From contig JAEYRR010000331.1 in NCBI GenBank assembly GCA_023435505.1, positions 1 through 5,018 of the forward strand: 5,018 bases of DNA, given 5' to 3'. The translations under genes were made by a program, and so were the position numbers. This stretch comes from Bacillota bacterium (GTDB lineage: Bacteria > Bacillota > Clostridia > Lachnospirales > Lachnospiraceae). Of this stretch, positions 1 through 5,018 are shown one piece after another. The notes beneath the pieces are model-generated. The model was not told the DNA's origin and searched no databases. It saw only the letters and a list, made by a program, of their open reading frames with translations. How positions within the stretch are numbered: the first letter of the stretch is position 1; each line of letters opens with the position of its first letter.

Positions 1-1589
<1,589 letters not shown>

Positions 1590-1619
1590 TATAGCAGTAA
1601 CAGTTAGGAGAAGAAATCT

Positions 1620-2216
1620 ATGACTGGACTTGAAAAAATAATAGAACAGATTCGGTTGGAGGCAAGTTTAGCTTCTGAACAGGAACTAGCAAAGACTAGA
1701 GAAGAAGTTAATGAGATTTATGCAGAGGGGTTAAAGGATAGAGAAGCTTACAAAGAGGCATATGAAGCTCAGACTGATTCCCAGGTAGAGCTTTTACTTG
1801 GTCGCGGAGAAGCGGCTGCTATTCTTCAGAGAAGAAAAATCCTATTAAAGGAAAAACAGCAGATTATTCAAGAAATCGTGGAAAAGGCCCGAGAATCTAT
1901 TTTAAACCTACCGGATAAGGAATACTTTGAACTAATTTTAAAGATGCTGAATCGTTATGCAAAGGACGGGAACTGTAGTATCCTTCTATCACCAAGAGAT
2001 AAGGAGAGAGTACCACAGGATTTTGTGGAAGAACTAGATAAGAGGTCTATCCGTCTTTCAGGTGTTAATGAGAGAATTGATGGTGGATTTATTCTTGTCT
2101 ATGGAGATATCGAAGAGAACTGTTCCTTTGATGCATTATTTGCAGCCTCCAAGGATACGCTGCAGGATAAGATTAGCGCATTGATTTTTACAGATACAGG
2201 CGCAGGAATGGAGTGA
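1620..2216 (+). CDS. ntpE: V-type ATPase subunit E (peripheral stalk)
   Basis: The product is one strand of the peripheral stalk, a soluble stator element that links the catalytic head to subunit I and pairs with the small H/G-type coiled-coil subunit, whose gene is not in this window. It has 198 residues, the usual family size. Residues 1 to about 95 are rich in Glu, Lys, Ala and Gln without prolines, as expected for the long N-terminal helix (LEKIIEQIRLEA at the start, QRRKILLKEKQQIIQEIVEKA near 70-90). Residues from about 100 form the globular C-terminal domain that binds the head. It contains the typical motif IDGGFILVYGDIEENCSFDAL (153-173). AGGAG at 1606-1610, 9 bases before the ATG, supports the start. 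It follows ntpK after 30 bases and precedes ntpC by 4 bases. Sequence similarity in this family is low, so the call rests on the C-terminal motif, length, helical N-terminus and operon position together. Confidence 0.93.
   Translation: MTGLEKIIEQIRLEASLASEQELAKTREEVNEIYAEGLKDREAYKEAYEAQTDSQVELLLGRGEAAAILQRRKILLKEKQQIIQEIVEKARESILNLPDKEYFELILKMLNRYAKDGNCSILLSPRDKERVPQDFVEELDKRSIRLSGVNERIDGGFILVYGDIEENCSFDALFAASKDTLQDKISALIFTDTGAGME
2209..2216 (+). promoter_or_regulatory. Ribosome binding site of ntpC overlapping the ntpE stop codon
   Basis: TGGAGTGA contains both a GGAG Shine-Dalgarno core, 7 bases before the ntpC ATG at 2221, and the TGA stop of ntpE (2214-2216). A ribosome terminating on ntpE thus sits on the ntpC binding site, which favours coupled, near-equal translation of the two stalk subunits. 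The motif is seen; the coupling is inferred. Confidence 0.7.
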
Positions 2217-2220
2217 TAAC

Positions 2221-3186
2221 ATGGCGGAAAACCAGTATATCTATGCGGTAGCGCGAATTCGCTCCAAGGAAATGTCACTACTTGGCTCTGGATTTATGGA
2301 GCAACTTCTATCCACTAAGAGATATGAAGATTGCCTCAGACTTCTGTCGGACAAAGGCTGGGATTGTGAAGGGAAACAGCCAGAGGAATTCCTTACAGAA
2401 GAGAGGGAAAAGACATGGACTCTCATGCGAGAGCTGGTAGAGGATCTTTCTGTGTTTCATGTATTTCAGTATGAAAACGATTTTCATAACCTGAAAGCCG
2501 CCATTAAGCAGGTGTGTACACATGGAGAGACACCTAACATCTTTAAGACAAACGGAACCATAGATCCAAATAGCATCTATGAAGCCGTTAAAGCCAATGA
2601 ATTTGACAAACTTCCTGCCTATATGAGGGAATGTGGCAAGGAGGCTTATGAGATTCTACTAAAATCCAATGACAGTCAGATGTGTGATGTGATTTTGGAT
2701 AAAGCTTCCTTAGAGATGACTTATGAGACAGGGAATAAATCTAAGAGTGAGTTGTTTAAGGGCTACACCAGACTAAAAGTAGTGGCAGCTGATATTAATA
2801 TTGCCATAAGAAGTTGCAAAACAGGAAAGTCAGCAGACTTTTTAAAGAAAGCTCTGGTATCATGTGATACCTTGGATATAGAAGCTTTAAGAGCAGCTGC
2901 CCTTCAAGGGCTAGATACAATCTATGACTACCTAGGGTCTACAGTATATGCCGATGCCATTGATGCAATTAAACAATCTCCATCCGCCTTTGAAAAATGG
3001 TGCGATGATAGAATGATGGAATACATTCGGCCACAGAGATATAATCCATTTACCATAGAACCATTAGCTGCTTATATATTGGCCCGTGAAAACGAGATAA
3101 AATGTGTGCGGATTCTATTATCCGGTAAGTTAAATGACCTACCGGAGGAAGCAATTCGGGAAAGATTGAGGAAGATGTATGTATAA
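2221..3186 (+). CDS. ntpC: V-type ATPase subunit C (d-type subunit, rotor socket on the c ring)
   Basis: This soluble subunit sits as a funnel on the cytoplasmic face of the NtpK ring and receives the central shaft made by subunits D and F, so torque passes through it. It is homologous to eukaryotic subunit d, not to eukaryotic subunit C. The 321 residues are close to the usual 330 or so. Conserved blocks are the N-terminal YIYAVARIRSKEMSLL (6-21), YENDFHNLKAAIK (84-96), the central LFKGYTRLKVVAADINIAIRS region (178-198), and the C-terminal PLAAYILARENEIKCVRILL (281-300) with the ending RERLRKMYV. No transmembrane segment or signal peptide is seen. The GGAG 7 bases upstream fixes the ATG start, 4 bases after the ntpE stop. 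Its last 8 bases overlap the start of the subunit F gene. Identification is firm from the C-terminal block and the operon context. Confidence 0.95.
   Translation: MAENQYIYAVARIRSKEMSLLGSGFMEQLLSTKRYEDCLRLLSDKGWDCEGKQPEEFLTEEREKTWTLMRELVEDLSVFHVFQYENDFHNLKAAIKQVCTHGETPNIFKTNGTIDPNSIYEAVKANEFDKLPAYMRECGKEAYEILLKSNDSQMCDVILDKASLEMTYETGNKSKSELFKGYTRLKVVAADINIAIRSCKTGKSADFLKKALVSCDTLDIEALRAAALQGLDTIYDYLGSTVYADAIDAIKQSPSAFEKWCDDRMMEYIRPQRYNPFTIEPLAAYILARENEIKCVRILLSGKLNDLPEEAIRERLRKMYV
3168..3174 (+). promoter_or_regulatory. Ribosome binding site of the subunit F gene inside ntpC
   Basis: GAGGAAG lies in the last codons of ntpC. The GAGG core ends 7 bases before the ATG at 3179. Another ATG at 3175 is in the ntpC frame and encodes its Met319, so it is not the start. 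The site decides the 3179 start, which gives an 8-base overlap with ntpC. Confidence 0.65.
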
Positions 3187-3502
3187 AATAGCAGTGTTAG
3201 GTAATCGGGATAGTATATACGGTCTGGCTGCACTGGGACTGGATACATATCCAACAGATTCCTTGGATCAGGAGGAGGCTTCAAAGCTTCTTAGAAGGCT
3301 TGCCGAGGGAGACTATGGTGTCATCTACATAACCGAAGCCCTTCAGTCAGTTCTTTTTGATGAAATCAGCAGATATCGTAATAAGCAGCTTCCCTCTATT
3401 ATCCCAATTCCAGGAGTGTCAGGCAATACAGGAGCCGGAGTAGCAGGGTTAAAGAAACTGGTAGAGCAGGCAGTTGGCTCAGATATTATCTTTATGTCGT
3501 AG
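3179..3502 (+). CDS. ntpF: V-type ATPase subunit F (central stalk)
   Basis: The product binds subunit D to form the central shaft that turns inside the A3B3 head. The equivalent gene in E. hirae is named ntpG; other annotations use atpF. It has 107 residues, matching the roughly 100-residue family, with a small alpha/beta (Rossmann-like) pattern. The opening [22 protein letters not shown] is the typical first strand and turn. [14 protein letters not shown] (44-57) is the second conserved strand and helix. LPSIIPIPG (71-79) is the conserved loop, followed by the C-terminal helix [16 protein letters not shown] that reaches toward the head. It overlaps ntpC by 8 bases, in a different frame. ntpA follows after a 47-base gap. 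No signal peptide or membrane segment is present. The call is well supported by motifs, length and position between subunits C and A. Confidence 0.94.
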   Translation: MYKIAVLGNRDSIYGLAALGLDTYPTDSLDQEEASKLLRRLAEGDYGVIYITEALQSVLFDEISRYRNKQLPSIIPIPGVSGNTGAGVAGLKKLVEQAVGSDIIFMS

Positions 3503-3508
3503 AGGAGA
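3501..3508 (+). promoter_or_regulatory. Shine-Dalgarno-like AGAGGAGA without a standard start codon at proper distance
   Basis: AGAGGAGA overlaps the last two bases of the subunit F stop codon and is the best ribosome-binding match in the 47-base gap before ntpA. No ATG, GTG or TTG lies 5-10 bases after it. The next in-frame ATG, at 3529, is 20 bases away. An ATT at 3514 is in the ntpA frame, 6 bases after the GGAG core, and ATT is only a rare start codon. The site may be a remnant of an older start, a standby site, or simply a purine-rich run. Confidence 0.4.
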
Positions 3509-3538
3509 TAAAGATTAATTACAAATCTATGAAAAAGC

Positions 3539-3544
3539 AGGTGA
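3539..3544 (+). promoter_or_regulatory. Ribosome binding site that decides the TTG start of ntpA
   Basis: AGGTGA, in the wider context AGCAGGTGA, matches the consensus AGGAGGTGA with one mismatch and ends 5 bases before the TTG at 3550. Other in-frame candidates are ATG 3529 and GTG 3541; neither has a good Shine-Dalgarno at normal distance, and GTG 3541 is itself part of this site. The TTG start also places [13 protein letters not shown] at the N-terminus, as expected for subunit A. Confidence 0.65.
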
Positions 3545-3549
3545 ATAAT

Positions 3550-5018
3550 TTGAGTATAGGGACAATAAAGAAAGTTGCCGGTCCTCTAGTTATTGCAGAG
3601 GGAATGCGTGATGCTAATATGTTTGACGTAGTACGTGTAAGCTCTGCAAGACTGATAGGTGAGATCATTGAGATCCATGGGGATCAGGCTTCTGTTCAGG
3701 TATACGAAGAAACCTCAGGTTTAGGCCCAGGGGAGCCAGTGGAATCTACTGGTGCTCCACTTTCTGTAGAATTAGGTCCTGGACTAATGGGAAGTATTTT
3801 TGACGGTATTCAAAGACCATTGGTAGATATTATGAATCAGACTGGTAATAATCTGACCAGAGGTGTAGAGATACCAGCCTTAAAGAGAGATACTGTATGG
3901 CATTTTGAGCCTACCATTGGGACTGATACCAAGGTAAAAGGTGGAGACATTATCGGTATCGTCAAAGAGACTAAGATTATAACACACAAGATAATGATTC
4001 CAAATGGTTTAGAAGGTGTGATAACGTCTATAAAGGAAGGAGATTATACCTTAACAGATACAGTGGCTGTATTACAGAAGGAAGATGGAACTAGTCAGGA
4101 TATCACTATGCTGCAAAAATGGCCGGTGCGTATCGGAAGACCATATAAGAAAAAGCTTTCACCAGATATGCCACTGATTACTGGACAGAGAGTAATCGAT
4201 GCCCTCTTCCCAATTGCTAAGGGTGGTGTGGCAGCTGTTCCAGGACCATTCGGTAGCGGTAAGACCGTTGTGCAGCATCAGTTAGCTAAGTGGGCAGAAG
4301 CAGACATTGTAGTATACATAGGCTGCGGTGAACGTGGCAATGAGATGACAGATGTATTAAATGAGTTTCCTGAGTTAAAGGATCCTAAGACTGGTCATTC
4401 TCTGATGGAAAGAACAGTGCTGATTGCCAATACCTCAGACATGCCGGTTGCAGCCAGAGAAGCATCGATCTATGTAGGAATCACTATTGCAGAATACTTC
4501 AGAGATATGGGCTATTCCGTAGCCTTAATGGCAGACTCTACCTCCCGTTGGGCAGAAGCCTTACGTGAGATGAGTGGACGTCTGGAAGAAATGCCTGGTG
4601 AAGAAGGATATCCTGCCTACCTAGGAAGCCGTCTGGCACAGTTTTATGAGCGTGCTGGACGTGTGTACAGTATGGGATCAGAGGACAGGGAAGGTGCTTT
4701 GTCGGTAATCGGTGCAGTATCTCCTCCAGGTGGTGATATCTCAGAACCGGTATCCCAAGCTACTCTTCGTATAGTAAAGGTATTCTGGGGCTTAGATTCT
4801 GGACTAGCTTATAAACGTCATTTTCCGGCAATCAACTGGCTTACCAGTTATTCTTTATACGTAAACAATATGTCTAAATGGTTTAATCAGGCAGCAGGTG
4901 GAGATTGGACGGAAAGCCGTGGAAGAATTATGGCCATGCTCAGTGATGAAGCAGGTCTTCAGGAAATAGTACAATTAGTCGGTATGGATGCTCTGTCAGC
5001 TCCGGACCGTCTCAAGTT
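3550..5018 (+). CDS. ntpA: V-type ATPase catalytic subunit A, 3'-truncated by the window edge
   Basis: The product is the ATP-binding catalytic subunit, three copies alternating with three B subunits in the head. The visible 489 codons lack roughly the last 100 residues of a family of about 590. Counting from the TTG start, residues 1-70 are the N-terminal beta-barrel ([24 protein letters not shown]). The region near 117-188 is the insert typical of A subunits and absent from B and F-type alpha/beta subunits. The Walker A motif GPFGSGKT is at 232-239 with Lys238 and Thr239 (bases 4243-4266). GCGERGNEM holds the catalytic Glu261 and Arg262; [15 protein letters not shown] holds the Walker B Asp329. 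[11 protein letters not shown] (391-401) is another conserved block. All these active-site residues are intact, and there is no intein at the P-loop. The frame is open upstream of the subunit F stop, and in-frame ATG 3529 (seven residues longer) and GTG 3541 are alternative starts. The gene follows subunit F after 47 bases. The identity is certain; only the exact start is in doubt. Confidence 0.97.
   Translation, partial: MSIGTIKKVAGPLVIAEGMRDANMFDVVRVSSARLIGEIIEIHGDQASVQVYEETSGLGPGEPVESTGAPLSVELGPGLMGSIFDGIQRPLVDIMNQTGNNLTRGVEIPALKRDTVWHFEPTIGTDTKVKGGDIIGIVKETKIITHKIMIPNGLEGVITSIKEGDYTLTDTVAVLQKEDGTSQDITMLQKWPVRIGRPYKKKLSPDMPLITGQRVIDALFPIAKGGVAAVPGPFGSGKTVVQHQLAKWAEADIVVYIGCGERGNEMTDVLNEFPELKDPKTGHSLMERTVLIANTSDMPVAAREASIYVGITIAEYFRDMGYSVALMADSTSRWAEALREMSGRLEEMPGEEGYPAYLGSRLAQFYERAGRVYSMGSEDREGALSVIGAVSPPGGDISEPVSQATLRIVKVFWGLDSGLAYKRHFPAINWLTSYSLYVNNMSKWFNQAAGGDWTESRGRIMAMLSDEAGLQEIVQLVGMDALSAPDRLK

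Noticed and set aside
1590..1619. Possible terminator or regulatory hairpin between ntpK and ntpE
   Set aside because: The 30-base gap has no GC-rich inverted repeat followed by a T run; it only carries the ntpE ribosome binding site.
2253..2262. Perfect 10-base palindrome GCGAATTCGC
   Set aside because: It encodes conserved residues near the NtpC N-terminus (ARIRS), has no partner copy that I see and no promoter nearby; a chance event is likely.
2241..2523. Two overlapping reverse-strand open frames (2241-2426 and 2308-2523) within ntpC
   Set aside because: Both lie inside the conserved ntpC coding region, and neither resembles a known protein.
3072..3284. Reverse-strand open frame spanning the ntpC / subunit F junction
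   Set aside because: It is opposite two well-supported genes and shows no recognisable motif.
4243..4266. Possible intein site at the NtpA P-loop
   Set aside because: Inteins are known at the P-loop of some A subunits (yeast VMA1 and some archaea), so I checked; GPFGSGKT reads straight through without interruption.

Overview
The window is a contiguous piece of a bacterial V-type (A/V-type, Ntp-class) ATPase operon, all on the plus strand. The moderate-to-low GC content (about 40% by eye), purine-rich Shine-Dalgarno sites and protein sequences close in style to Clostridia suggest an anaerobic Gram-positive firmicute. A Lachnospiraceae-like clostridium is my best guess, but this is inference from sequence style and no database comparison was possible.

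Layout from left to right: the C-terminal part of the membrane stator subunit NtpI (subunit a; 1-1116, 5' end outside the window); the proteolipid NtpK (subunit c; 1116-1589); the peripheral stalk subunit NtpE (1620-2216); the central stalk/rotor socket subunit NtpC (the d-type subunit; 2221-3186); the small central stalk subunit F (3179-3502; called NtpG in Enterococcus hirae); and the catalytic subunit NtpA (from a TTG start at 3550 and running off the right edge). The order I-K-E-C-F-A matches the known ntp operon of E. hirae (ntpFIKECGABDHJ), so the B and D subunit genes are expected just to the right, and the start of ntpI plus possibly a small stalk subunit gene to the left.

The products form one machine. 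NtpA (with NtpB, outside the window) makes the ATP-hydrolysing head. C and F, with D outside the window, form the rotor that joins the head to the ring of NtpK. NtpI provides the ion half-channels and the essential arginine. NtpE is part of the stator that stops the head from turning with the rotor. In NtpK the residues that bind Na+ in the E. hirae ring are all present, which points to a sodium-translocating enzyme.

Coding is almost continuous: two junctions overlap (1 base between I and K, 8 bases between C and F), one gap is 4 bases (E to C), and the two larger gaps are 30 bases (K to E) and 47 bases (F to A). I see no convincing promoter, terminator, RNA gene, repeat, mobile element or CRISPR array. 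The only non-routine points are the start of ntpA, which has a TTG codon with a good Shine-Dalgarno and a second, apparently orphan Shine-Dalgarno upstream, and the sodium signature of NtpK. I found no evidence of a previously undescribed system.
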